A DNA stretch of 64,000 nt from Pseudomonas sp. SCB32 (GCF_009189165.1 NZ_CP045118.1:744001-808000); one strand, 5' to 3'. Shown: positions 26,037-34,556, counted from the stretch's first letter. Notes: generated by a model not told the origin, from the letters alone. Numbers and translations: made by a program.

Positions 26037-28736
26037 ATGGACATCGAGCAAGGCACCTTTTCCCTGCAGTTCAAGCGCTCGCCGTTGGCCACCGCGGTGG
26101 CATCCCGCGGGGCTCTGCCGGTGGTCATGGGCTGTGGTCTGATGGTCGGTGCCTTGCTGATGGCCGGCGGAGGTCTTGCCTTGGCTGACGAACCGGCTGG
26201 CAACGATCCGTCCTCCAGCCCGCAGACCTTCGCCGCATTCAACCCGAGCTTCTTCAATAACGGCGGCACCAGCCCCAGCGTCGATGTTTCCCGGTTCGAG
26301 AATGGCGCACCGGTAGAGCCGGGTGAATATCGCCTGGATGTCTACGTCAACGACGCCTGGATTGGCCGCATGCCGATCCGAGCAGTCTCCACGGGCAGCG
26401 GCAAGGACTCGACGTCGCGTTATTGCGTCAAAGCTTCGCAGTTCGGCGAACTAGGGGTTGATGTCACCAAGCTTCCGCCGGAAAAACAGCAGCAGATCAC
26501 CGGCGACTGTGTTGACTTCTCCGCCGTGGTGCCCGATGGCAAGATCGACGTCGACCTCTCTGAACTGACCGCCCATGTTTCCATTCCGCAGCTCTATGTC
26601 GGTCGCCAGGTGCGCGGCTACGTGGACCCGTCGCAGTGGGATGGCGGCGTAACCGCCGGCTTCCTGAACTACGACACCAACCTGTACCGCACCGACAGTA
26701 ATGGCAGCAATTCCACCCAGAAATACGTGGGCCTCAACGCCGGTATGAACCTGGCCGAGTGGCGCCTGCGTTACAACGGCACCTATAACCACAGCAAGAG
26801 CGATGGCAGCCCGGCACAGAGTGGCTACCAATCCCTCAGCACCTATGCCCAGCACGACGTCACCAGCCTGAAGTCCCAGTTCACCGCGGGCCAGTACTAC
26901 ACCCCCAGCGACCTGTTCGATTCCGTGCCCTTCACCGGTGTCCAACTGGCCAGTGACGACCGCATGCTGCCGGACTCCCAGCGCGGCTTCGCCCCGGACA
27001 TCCGCGGCGTGGCGGATACCAACGCACGGGTACGGGTGAAGCAGGGCGAAAACGTCATCTACGAAACCACCGTGGCGCCTGGCCCGTTCGAAATCAACGA
27101 CCTCTTCAACACCGGTTACGCCGGCGACCTGACGGTGGAAATCACCGAGGCCGATGGCCGGGTGAAGTCCTTCCTGGTGCCTTACGCCTCCATCAGCCAA
27201 CTGGTGCGTCCGGGCGTATCCCGCTACAGCGCAACGGCGGGCCAGTATCATGACGACACCCTCGACCGTGAGCCCAATTTTGCCCAGGGCACTTACCAAT
27301 ACGGTCTCAACAATACCGTGACCGCCTACACCGGCGGCATCGTCGCCAACTCCTATCAGGCTGCCCAGGGCGGTCTCGCCTTCAGTACCCCGCTGGGTGC
27401 GCTGGCCGCGGATGTGACCCAATCCCATGCCACCAACCTGCCGACTGAGCGCTATGGCATCAAGCCCGACATGAGCGGGCAAAGCTACCGCGTAACCTAC
27501 AGCAAGATGCTGGAGGCTACCTCCACCAACATGACCATCGCTGCCTACCGCTTCAACAGCGAGAACTTCCTGAGCTTGCAGGACTACGCTCAGGTCTGGG
27601 GGCGCCTGAGTGAGAAGTACGACTTCGACCGCCAGCGCAACCGCTACCAGCTCACCCTCAACCAGCCAGTGGGGGAGCGCAGCTCCTTTTACTTCAGCGG
27701 CTCCAAACAGGACTACTGGAATCGCAGCAACCAGGACACCAGCTTCCAGGCCGGCTACAGCACCGGCTTCAACTGGGGCACGGTCAACCTGAGCGCCGCG
27801 CGGACCAGCAACGGCTACACCGACGGCAATGGCAACAGCACCAGCGGCGACTACCAGAATACCTACATGGTCAGCGTTAACGTGCCCATCGGCGTGGACA
27901 GCGGCAATCCACTGTCGCTGACCACCAACGTCAACGTCTCCGACGACAAGAACAACACCGTCCAGAGCACCCTTAGCGGTACCGCGGGTGAGGAGCGTCA
28001 AGTCAGTTACGCCATATTCGGTTCGCGTAACAAGAGCGACGGCGACAAGACCTACAACAGTGGCGCCAACCTGACCTACAACTCGCCCCATGCCATCTAC
28101 AACGCCAACGTGAGCGGCGGTGATGGCTACAAGCAGGCGGGCTTCGGCGCCCGAGGCTCGATCGTCGCCCACCCGGGCGGTATCAACTTCAGCCAGAACC
28201 AGGGCGAGACTCTGGCCATCCTCGAAGCCAAGGGTGCCGAGGGTGCGTCGATCAACTCCAACGTCGGCGCCAAGGTGGCCGGCAACGGCTATGCGGTGGT
28301 CGGTGGCTTGACGCCGTATCGACAGAACGACATCGAGATCGACCCCAAGGGCACTTCCAAGGATGTCGAACTGCAGGTGACTTCCCAGAGTGTCGCGCCT
28401 CGCTATGGCTCGATTGTGATGCTCAAGTACCCGACCACCACTGGCGCTCCGGTGCTGATGACCGTGAAGCGAGATGACGGCGAAGTGATTCCGCTGGGGG
28501 CCGAGGTGCTGGATGCCAAGGGCAACAGCCTGTCCATGGTGGGGCAGGGCGGTCGCATCTTCCTGCGTGGTCTGGCTTCCACGGGTGAACTGCAGGTCAA
28601 ATGGGGAGAAGGATCAGGCCAACGGTGCCAGATCAATTACCAATTGCCTACCGAGGAAGACAAAAGAGCTTCGTTCTTGAAAACGGAGTCGACGTGTCGC
28701 GCAGTATTGGACAAGCCTGCAATTGCACAAAGATGA
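26037..28736 (+). CDS. Fimbrial usher outer-membrane protein (FimD/PapC family)
   Basis: An 899-residue outer-membrane assembly platform. A long N-terminal segment with a hydrophobic signal (MGCGLMVGALLMAGGGLALA) precedes the PapC_N domain (FNPSFFNNGG; FENGAPVEPGEYRLDVYVN). The translocation barrel includes the standard FAPDIRGVADTNARVRVKQ and the EINDLFNTGYAGDLTVEI plug-proximal motif. PapC_C lies at the end with a cysteine pair (GQRCQINY and STCRAV). ATG at 26037 has GGAG 8 bases upstream. The long leader before the signal core resembles the extended signal peptides of some large secreted proteins. Intact. Confidence 0.95.
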   Translation: MDIEQGTFSLQFKRSPLATAVASRGALPVVMGCGLMVGALLMAGGGLALADEPAGNDPSSSPQTFAAFNPSFFNNGGTSPSVDVSRFENGAPVEPGEYRLDVYVNDAWIGRMPIRAVSTGSGKDSTSRYCVKASQFGELGVDVTKLPPEKQQQITGDCVDFSAVVPDGKIDVDLSELTAHVSIPQLYVGRQVRGYVDPSQWDGGVTAGFLNYDTNLYRTDSNGSNSTQKYVGLNAGMNLAEWRLRYNGTYNHSKSDGSPAQSGYQSLSTYAQHDVTSLKSQFTAGQYYTPSDLFDSVPFTGVQLASDDRMLPDSQRGFAPDIRGVADTNARVRVKQGENVIYETTVAPGPFEINDLFNTGYAGDLTVEITEADGRVKSFLVPYASISQLVRPGVSRYSATAGQYHDDTLDREPNFAQGTYQYGLNNTVTAYTGGIVANSYQAAQGGLAFSTPLGALAADVTQSHATNLPTERYGIKPDMSGQSYRVTYSKMLEATSTNMTIAAYRFNSENFLSLQDYAQVWGRLSEKYDFDRQRNRYQLTLNQPVGERSSFYFSGSKQDYWNRSNQDTSFQAGYSTGFNWGTVNLSAARTSNGYTDGNGNSTSGDYQNTYMVSVNVPIGVDSGNPLSLTTNVNVSDDKNNTVQSTLSGTAGEERQVSYAIFGSRNKSDGDKTYNSGANLTYNSPHAIYNANVSGGDGYKQAGFGARGSIVAHPGGINFSQNQGETLAILEAKGAEGASINSNVGAKVAGNGYAVVGGLTPYRQNDIEIDPKGTSKDVELQVTSQSVAPRYGSIVMLKYPTTTGAPVLMTVKRDDGEVIPLGAEVLDAKGNSLSMVGQGGRIFLRGLASTGELQVKWGEGSGQRCQINYQLPTEEDKRASFLKTESTCRAVLDKPAIAQR

Positions 28737-28756
28737 AATATAGCTAAAGGGATGTT

Positions 28757-29782
28757 GTGAAAGTCTTTCTGAATAGTCGCATTCTTAAGGTTTTTTATAA
28801 TTTTAAGGATAACGCACGTCGAGCGAGTAGGCTGTGCAACGGCGGGAAGAGTCCCATCGTTCGGCTTCTTGCAACTTTCCTGTTTTTGGGGGCGATGGAT
28901 TCTGCGAGCGCTGCCTGCACTATCGGCGCCCCAACTAACCAAGCGTCGAACGTGGCGTGGCACTGAACGGGAGTATTGCAGTGCCGGCTAATACCACCAG
29001 CGGGACGGTATTGGAAAGTTTTACCAGTAGCGGTGAAGTGAGCGGGAGTTATAACTGTACGGGCAGTAGCGGCACAGCATATCTTCAAATTGCCAGTTCG
29101 CCGTATCCCCTGACGTCAAACGGAATTTATTCTACAAGTGTTCCTGGTATTGGGGTTCGCGTGGTTCGGGCTACGAGTGGAGCCACCCTTCCGATTTCCG
29201 CCCAGTATTCGAATGCCTTTGGAGTTATTCCGGCTCCATTTATTCGGTATGAATTTGTCAAGATTGGTCCAATTGTAAGTGGTACAATTTCGAGCGCTGG
29301 TCTCCCGAATGCTTGGTATATATTTGATAATTCTTCAAATATTTTTTTCGTACGGTATTGTCGGGGAGTGTAAGATTTGTCGTTCCTGGGTGCGCTATAT
29401 CAATACCCAATGTTGAGCTTGGCAAGCATCTGGTTAGCGAGTTCAAAGGGATAAATACCTATAGCGCTAACCCTGCCACTGTTAATGTGTCGCTTACCAA
29501 TTGTCCGCAAATTATTCCGATTCGTTATCAAATTGACCAGTTAACAGGCTATGCGAATCAATCTCAATCGGCTGTCAATGTTACCGGGGGACTTCGGGGA
29601 TAGGGGGTCAGTTACTGAACGCAACAGGAACGGCCGCTTCTCCCATGGCGACTCAGCAATTGATCGGAACCGGCCAGCTCAATTACACACTGAATTTAAA
29701 GGCCCGTTACTACCAGACGGCAGCCATTGTAGGGGCCGGTAAGGCAAACGCTATTATGGGGTTGATCCTGCTGTACCAATAG
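28757..29782 (+). pseudogene. Fimbrial adhesin / minor tip subunit, three frameshifts
   Basis: The reading starts at GTG 28757 with a signal peptide (RLLATFLFLGAMDSASAAC) and continues to TAG at 29780-29782, but only through three frame changes. First, GTGGC is duplicated in tandem at 28952-28961. Second, a run of seven T at 29342-29348 needs one T more. Third, a run of five G at 29586-29590 needs one G more. Restored, the protein is about 340 residues with ...FFRTVLSGSVRFVVPGC... and a C-terminal pilin domain ending LNYTLNLKARYYQT and ...GLILLYQ, typical of tip adhesins. The gene is visibly more AT-rich than its neighbours. Either a true pseudogene, a slippage-regulated gene, or partly homopolymer sequencing error. 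Confidence 0.85.
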
Positions 29783-29870
29783 AAAGGATGTAGTGCGTCT
29801 GTTACTTAAGATATCGGGGGAAGTGGAATAGGGGACGGGTTTATTTTCTGTGCCGTGGGGAAACATAGGG

Positions 29871-29895
29871 CGGGCGCCACCGGCGCCCGTTTCGT
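29871..29895 (+). terminator. Rho-independent terminator after the adhesin
   Basis: CGGGCGCC and GGCGCCCG form an 8-bp stem with a 3-base loop, followed by TTTCGT. It closes the pilin-chaperone-usher-adhesin transcript. Confidence 0.75.
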
Positions 29896-29909
29896 ATTTC
29901 TTCAATGCA

Positions 29910-30110
29910 TCACGTAAATATGAGCAATTGCAGCATTGGATATCCATCCGCCGGTAATTCGATGGACTTCTGTTGGGCGTGAATGGCCTGCCTCGCAGTG
30001 GTGCCGATGATGCCGTTTGCCGTACCGGGCGAAAGCCGCGCGTGCGGAGGAGCTGTTTCAGCTCGATGCTCTCGGCGCAGGCACAGGGACGTCTTCCGCT
30101 GACGAACGTT
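29910..30110 (-). pseudogene. Relic of a lytic transglycosylase C-terminus (PG-binding domain)
   Basis: Read on the minus strand this DNA gives ESIELKQLLRTRG, then after a frameshift GTANGIIGTTARQAIHAQQ, then ELPADGYPMLQLL and a stop at 29910-29912. The intact transglycosylase at 30947-32209 ends ERIELQQRLTARG, GTADGIIGANTRKAVRAYQQ, EPADGYPTQALL. The alignment runs through the whole peptidoglycan-binding domain and extends weakly upstream (a D-P-containing segment in another frame to about 30110). The upstream catalytic part is missing. It is a decayed, frameshifted duplicate fragment of the neighbouring gene. Confidence 0.8.
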
Positions 30111-30361
30111 CGAGCCGTTGTCGGAAGCTGCTGCTCGCTAGTAGGTGGGCCTGATTGTCTATGGGTGAAACATAGCGCTGGGCATGAAAAGGACTACAAG
30201 CAATTCCAGCCAATTCCCTTGAATCAGGGTGCCGCCTGATAGTTGCGAATAACCGAGCGCCTTAATTTCTTCTCTGCTCGCACCCATCCTTTAGCGGTGC
30301 CGAGTCCCGGAAGGAAAAGCCTTCCGGCGTCGAACTCAGAGGATTCAAAGGAATGCCCAAG
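30111..30361 (+). promoter_or_regulatory. Region upstream of the second pilin, with hairpin
   Basis: No gene is visible here. Just before the pilin there is a perfect hairpin CCGGAAGG (30307-30314) / CCTTCCGG (30320-30327) with loop AAAAG; there is no T run, so it is more likely a leader structure than a terminator. AAGGA at 30348-30352 is the Shine-Dalgarno. The promoter is not identified with confidence. Confidence 0.4.
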
Positions 30362-30859
30362 ATGAAAAAACTGCTGACAGCAGGACTGCTGTCTTCCCTG
30401 GCTACCAGCGCCTTCGCCTATGACGCTGAAGTAGACATTAACGGCGAGGTGGTCACTGAAAGTTGCACCATCAACAACTCTTCGGTAGCCCCGACGGTCA
30501 TCAACGTGGACATGCCTAAGATCAACATCAGTGCGTTGCCCTCGGCAGGCAGTTGGGCGATGAACACCCCGTTTACCGTGGCGCTGACCAATTGCCCGGA
30601 CCCGGTCAAAGTTTCCTGGGAGAAGTCCAGCACGGTAGACGCTGAAAGCGGTGCCCTGGTCAACACCATTGCCGGGACCAACGCCCAGATTCGTGTGCTG
30701 GACGGCAATGCCCAGCCGATCAACCTGAACTCGGACGCGGGGCAGGTCGTGACGGGCGGCAGCGCCAACCTGCGCTATTTCGGTCAGTACTACGCCAAGA
30801 CGGCACCGGTCACGCCGGGCAAGATCTCGACTTACGGGTACATCACCCTGACGTATTGA
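30362..30859 (+). CDS. Chaperone-usher fimbrial major subunit 2
   Basis: A 165-residue pilin with a signal peptide (KKLLTAGLLSSLATSAFA) and mature start YDAEVDINGEVVTESC. Cys35 and Cys78 would form the pilin disulfide, and the C-terminal strand is YGYITLTY. It is clearly a paralogue of the pilin at 24551-25054: shared signal peptide pattern, SWAxNTPFT, LTNCP, NTxAGTNA, and the same end. ATG at 30362 is preferred over ATG at 30353 because AAGGA at 30348-30352 then has 9-base spacing. It stands alone after the relic and a terminator, with its own terminator downstream, so it is probably a separate transcript. Confidence 0.88.
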   Translation: MKKLLTAGLLSSLATSAFAYDAEVDINGEVVTESCTINNSSVAPTVINVDMPKINISALPSAGSWAMNTPFTVALTNCPDPVKVSWEKSSTVDAESGALVNTIAGTNAQIRVLDGNAQPINLNSDAGQVVTGGSANLRYFGQYYAKTAPVTPGKISTYGYITLTY

Positions 30860-30908
30860 GGGGGACGGGTTGATCGGCACCTGCCGTGGGTAGGTTGGTC
30901 GAGGCCAG

Positions 30909-30938
30909 GCGGCGCCTTCGGGCGCCGCTTTCGTTTTT
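30909..30938. terminator. Bidirectional rho-independent terminator
   Basis: GCGGCGCC TTCG GGCGCCGC is a perfect 8-bp stem with UUCG loop followed by TTTCGTTTTT. It ends the second pilin transcript and lies just beyond the stop of the convergent lytic transglycosylase. Confidence 0.9.
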
Positions 30939-30946
30939 GCGCGGTG

Positions 30947-32209
30947 TCATTGCGTGGCGCGCAGTTGCTTGAGCAGGGCCTGGGTCGGATAACCGTCCGC
31001 GGGCTCGCCGAGGGATTGCTGGTAGGCACGGACGGCCTTGCGCGTGTTGGCACCGATGATACCGTCCGCGGTGCCGAGGGACTGGCCACGGGCAGTGAGT
31101 CGTTGCTGTAGCTCGATGCGCTCCGAACGGCTGAGCGGCGTATCCTCCACGGGCCAATTCCCCACCAGCTGTCCGTCACCCTTGAAACCGTCTGCCAGCA
31201 GGCCCACGGCCAGGGCGTAGGAGGTGGAGTTGTTGTACTTGAGAATGGCGCGGAAGTTGTCCGTCACCAGGAAGGCCGGGCCGCGGTAGCCGGCTGGCAG
31301 CAGCAGCGATGCGCTGGTCTGCGGGTTGTCCGGCAGGTTCCCGGTTGCTGTCTGCACGCCCAGGCGTTGCCATTCGCTGATGGGTTTGCGGATATCCATG
31401 TCCGCCAGGGCATAGTCGAAGCCCTGTGGCAGTCGCACTTCGAAGCCCCAGCCTTGCCCGAGCTGCCAGCCGGACGTGCTCAGGTAATTCGCCGTAGACG
31501 CCAGGGCATCGGTGGACGAGCCCCAGATGTCGCGCCGACCGTCGCCGTCGAAGTCCACCGCGTGGCGGTTGTAGGTAGTGGGGATGAACTGGGTCTGGCC
31601 CATGGCGCCGGCCCAGGAGCCAACCATGTTGCTCGCCGGCACATCGCCGTGCTGGATGATCTGCAGGGCGGCGATCAGCTGGTCGCGGCCGAAGTCCGGG
31701 CGGCGACCCTCGTAGGCCAGGGTGGCCAGCGAGCGGATCACGTTCTTGCTGCCCATCTGCTGGCCGAAGTTGCTCTCCATGCCCCAGATGGCGACCACGG
31801 CTTCGCGGTCGACACCGTAGGTGCCGTCGATGCGTTGCAGCGCCTCGGCGTTCTGTAGCAGTTGGCCCTGGCCATTGCGCACCCGTGCTGGGGATACGGC
31901 ACTTTCCAGGTACTGCCAGACCGGCCGGGTGAACTCGGGCTGGCTGCGGTCGGCGGTTATCACCGATTCGTCCGGCTCTACGCCTTCGAACGCGGTGTCG
32001 AAGGTCTGAGGGCTGATGCCGGCGGCCAGCGCCTGGACGCGGAAAGTGTCGCGCCACTGGCTGAAGCTCTGCACAGGTTGTGCGTGTTCGGCTGCGGCGC
32101 CCTTGGGCGGCGGCTCCGTGCAGGAGGTCAGCAGACCGAACGAGACCAGCGACAGTGCGGCGACGAGCAGGCAGCGTTGGCCGACAACAGATGGAACGGG
32201 CTTGCGCAT
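30947..32209 (-). CDS. Lytic murein transglycosylase (MltB family) with PG-binding domain
   Basis: A 420-residue lipoprotein. The lipobox is LTSC (Cys30); the SLT_2/MltB catalytic domain runs from about 45 to 340 with catalytic Glu145 in AIWGMESNFGQQMG, and GSWAGAMGQTQFIPTTYNRH is conserved. A PG_binding_1 domain covers about 355-420. It is a second MltB-family enzyme besides that at 18604. The start at 32209 follows GAGGAG. A broken copy of its C-terminal domain lies at 29910-30110. The next rightward gene is the second pilin, convergent with it. Confidence 0.93.
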   Translation of the reverse strand: MRKPVPSVVGQRCLLVAALSLVSFGLLTSCTEPPPKGAAAEHAQPVQSFSQWRDTFRVQALAAGISPQTFDTAFEGVEPDESVITADRSQPEFTRPVWQYLESAVSPARVRNGQGQLLQNAEALQRIDGTYGVDREAVVAIWGMESNFGQQMGSKNVIRSLATLAYEGRRPDFGRDQLIAALQIIQHGDVPASNMVGSWAGAMGQTQFIPTTYNRHAVDFDGDGRRDIWGSSTDALASTANYLSTSGWQLGQGWGFEVRLPQGFDYALADMDIRKPISEWQRLGVQTATGNLPDNPQTSASLLLPAGYRGPAFLVTDNFRAILKYNNSTSYALAVGLLADGFKGDGQLVGNWPVEDTPLSRSERIELQQRLTARGQSLGTADGIIGANTRKAVRAYQQSLGEPADGYPTQALLKQLRATQ

Positions 32210-32390
32210 TGCTCTCCTCGAGTACGTGCAGGGGAGCGGCCACCATAGCATGGCCACTGTGACGCGTCTGCGGCGGGCAGAAGCGGGGATTGTAGGCTTC
32301 GATGACAGCGCGAGGCGAAAATTCCAAATGCCGAGGTGGTATCCGTCGGACTGCGGGTATGGATTCCACGGGCACGGCGTGCCCAGCTGT

Positions 32391-32440
32391 TGTAGGAGCG
32401 CCCCATGGGCGCAAATCGCGGGCATGGCCCGCTCCTACAG
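32391..32440. repeat. REPIN
   Basis: TGTAGGAGCGCCCCATGGGC at the left is answered by GGCCCGCTCCTACAG at the right. It lies at the 3' side of the broken small secreted-protein gene, whose reading frame runs into it. Confidence 0.8.
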
Positions 32441-32755
32441 GGGACGTGCGACTGCTGCGGCTTCGCGCCGGTTTCCTGGTCGACCTGGGGTGCGCTCTGG
32501 CTCAGCTCCTTGAGCATCTCATCGTAGGCGGCGCAGTCGTCCGGACGCTCTTCACTGGAGCGGGACTTCTTCATTTCGGCGAGTTTTTCGTTGAGCTTCT
32601 GTGCCCGCTGGGGATCGCGGCGAGTGACTTCGGTGACCTTGGCGGCGACCTGCTTGCCCTTGGCCTCGGCTTCCTGGTCGGAGCAGACGGCGTGGGCGTG
32701 AAGGCTGAAGGCTGAAGGGCAGGATAAGGATGGCGGCGATGAGCGGGGCCTTCAT
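32420..32755 (-). pseudogene. Small secreted protein, broken by a 7-bp tandem duplication
   Basis: On the minus strand a signal peptide starts at ATG 32753-32755 (MKAPLIAAILILPFSLQ). The frame then fails because GAAGGCT is present twice in tandem at 32700-32713. With one copy removed the reading is ...LPFSLHAHAVCSDQEAEAKG, a clean signal-peptidase site followed by KVTEVTRRDPQRAQKLNEKL and a Cys-containing helix-rich tail (DDCAAYDEMLKEL). The frame then runs out into the REP sequence without its own stop, so the 3' end is uncertain. The protein would be about 110 residues; the function is unknown. Confidence 0.65.
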
Positions 32756-32826
32756 TACAGGACTTCCAGGGGCGTGGCTGTCCGGTTGAAAGCGGGATGG
32801 CGGGGTGGTTCAGCTTTTCCGACGTT

Positions 32827-32979
32827 TCAGGCCGCCAGAAGCGAAGAAGCCTCCCAATTGTGGGAGGCTTCGCGGCGGTAGCTGCCTTTGCCTTTGAGGG
32901 GTGTTTCCTGGCGGCTGCGGAGCAGTGGTTGCGCCACCAGAGATTTGGCCTTGTTCGGCCGTTTGGATTTTTTCGCCAT
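32827..32979 (-). CDS. arfA: Alternative ribosome-rescue factor A
   Basis: A 50-residue basic protein: MAKKSKRPNKAKSLVAQPLL, then RSRQETPLKGKGSYRREASH and NWEASSLLAA. The KGKGSYRR segment is the ArfA signature, which inserts in the mRNA channel of stalled ribosomes and recruits RF2. ATG at 32977-32979 has AGGA 7 bases upstream; a preceding ATG (32980-32982) is an alternative. The last third of the coding region contains a perfect 11-bp hairpin, as known for arfA, where it causes 3' truncation of the mRNA and tmRNA-dependent control. Too short to be called by most gene finders. Confidence 0.85.
   Translation of the reverse strand: MAKKSKRPNKAKSLVAQPLLRSRQETPLKGKGSYRREASHNWEASSLLAA
32846..32871 (-). 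promoter_or_regulatory. Hairpin inside arfA coding region
   Basis: GAAGCCTCCCA (32846-32856) and TGGGAGGCTTC (32861-32871) form a perfect 11-bp stem with a 4-base loop, spanning codons for REASHNWEAS. By analogy with E. coli arfA, RNase III cleavage or early termination here would produce a non-stop mRNA whose product is degraded when tmRNA works. Confidence 0.8.
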
Positions 32980-33158
32980 CATGATGTCCTCATTGATACC
33001 GGCCCCGTGCCGGCGCGCGCATCTTCTGCCTATTGGGTACGCCTGTCCAATGCCTTTGGTCAGTCGGTGGATGGGCCAAGGCCAGCGGGAGGTTTTCAGG
33101 GCTACTCTGGCTGCGGTGAGCTTTTTTGACGCCACGGACAAGAACGAGGACAAGGGCG

Positions 33159-33509
33159 ATGAAGTTTCTCTGCATGATCTACTTCGACGAGCGCAAGGCG
33201 GCCGAACGGCCGGAGGCCGAGCTGCGCGGCATCGTCGACGAGTGCATGACCTATAGCGAACAACTGCGGCGCAGCGGCAACTACATCGCCGCCCATGCTC
33301 TGCTGCCCACGGCTACCGGCAATACCCTGCGTGGTCAGGGCGACCGGCTGGCGATCACCGACGGCCCCTTCGCGGAGACCAAGGAGCAGCTCGGCGGCTT
33401 CTACCTGATCGAGGCCAAGGACATGGAAGAAGCCCAGCGCATCGCCGCGAAGATTCCGCCGGGACGCCTGGGCTGCGTGGAGGTGCGGCAGGTGCGCGAG
33501 TGGGAGTGA
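33159..33509 (+). CDS. YciI/YCII-related family protein
   Basis: A 116-residue ferredoxin-like protein starting MKFLCMIYFDERKA. It carries the ITDGPFAETKEQLGGFYLIE motif of the YCGL/YCII-related (DGPF) family often annotated as PhnB-like or sigma-factor-associated. Here there is no ECF sigma gene beside it. The ATG at 33159 follows AGGACAAGGGCG. It is divergent from arfA and convergent with holA, with the two stop codons adjacent (33509/33510). No defined biochemical role. Confidence 0.85.
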   Translation: MKFLCMIYFDERKAAERPEAELRGIVDECMTYSEQLRRSGNYIAAHALLPTATGNTLRGQGDRLAITDGPFAETKEQLGGFYLIEAKDMEEAQRIAAKIPPGRLGCVEVRQVREWE

Positions 33510-34547
33510 TCAGGCCGACGGCAGGCTGATGCGTTGCCCTGCGACCAGCAGGGCGAGGCGGGCGAGGCTGCTCCAGGGATCGCCTGGCGCCTGTCCCTTG
33601 ATCTGCGCGTCGATCAACTGGGCGTCCTGCAGCATCTGGTTCCAGCGGCTGCCGGTGTGGCGTTGCAGGGCGCGGGTCATCAGCGGGCGGCGCTTGTCCC
33701 AGATGGGCGGGCGGGCCTGGCTGAAGGCCTTGTCCAGCGGTACACCCTGGCCGAACTGTTGCGCCAGGGCTGCCAGCACGCGGATTTCCCGGGCCAGGGC
33801 CCAGAGAATCACCGGCGGCTCCACGCCCTCGCCGCGCAGACCTTCGAGCATGCGCAGGCAGTGGGCTGCCTCACCGCCGAGGGCGGCGTCGATCAGGCCG
33901 AACACGTCGAAGCGTGCGCTGTCGGCCACCGCCGCCTGCACGGTGGCGGCGTCAATCTGCTGACCGTCGGCGAGCAGCTTGAGCTTTTCGATTTCCTGGG
34001 CGGCAGCCAGCAGGTTGCCTTCCACCCGTGCGGCGATCAGGTCCACCGCTTCCTGGCTGGCGGCGAGGCCGGCCTGGGACAGGCGCTGGCGAATCCACTG
34101 TGGCAGCTGGTGTGCGTCGATCGGCCAGATCTGGATGAACTGGGCGCCGTCGCCGTCGATCAGGGCCTTGGCCCACTTGGTCTTCTGCGTGCTGCCGTCG
34201 AGCTTGGGCAGGCTGACCAAAAGGACGGTGTCCTCCGGCGGGCGTTGCAGGTATTCCAGCAGGATGGCTGCGCCCTTGTCACCGGGTTTGCCGGAGGGCA
34301 GGCGCAGCTCGATCAGGCGTTTCTCGGCGAACAGCGAGAGGCTGGCGCCGGCTTCGAGCAGCTGGCCCCAGTCGAAGTTGGCTTCGGCGTTGAATACCTG
34401 GCGTTCGCCGAAATCGCGCTGGCGGCAGGCCACGCGAATGGCGTCGCAGGCTTCCTGGCAGAGCAGCGGTTCGTCGCCGCTGATCACGTAGACGGGGGCC
34501 AGGTTGCCCTGAAGGTGTTTGGCGAGTTGTCCGGGATTGAGCTTCAT
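33510..34547 (-). CDS. holA: DNA polymerase III subunit delta
   Basis: A 345-residue clamp-loader subunit that opens the beta clamp. MKLNPGQLAKHLQGNLAPVY followed by VISGDEPLLCQEACDAIR is the usual N-terminus; LLVSLPKLDGSTQKTKWAKAL and the late EIRVLAALAQQFGQG helix are conserved. No functional Walker motif is expected in this subunit. It follows lptE with a 37-base gap that contains a hairpin; the lptE-holA order is standard. Confidence 0.95.
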   Translation of the reverse strand: MKLNPGQLAKHLQGNLAPVYVISGDEPLLCQEACDAIRVACRQRDFGERQVFNAEANFDWGQLLEAGASLSLFAEKRLIELRLPSGKPGDKGAAILLEYLQRPPEDTVLLVSLPKLDGSTQKTKWAKALIDGDGAQFIQIWPIDAHQLPQWIRQRLSQAGLAASQEAVDLIAARVEGNLLAAAQEIEKLKLLADGQQIDAATVQAAVADSARFDVFGLIDAALGGEAAHCLRMLEGLRGEGVEPPVILWALAREIRVLAALAQQFGQGVPLDKAFSQARPPIWDKRRPLMTRALQRHTGSRWNQMLQDAQLIDAQIKGQAPGDPWSSLARLALLVAGQRISLPSA

Positions 34548-34556
34548 GATGAAGAA

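Noticed and set aside
26451..28172. A 573-codon minus-strand open frame opposite the usher gene
   Set aside because: Shadow of the intact usher; no start signals or motifs.
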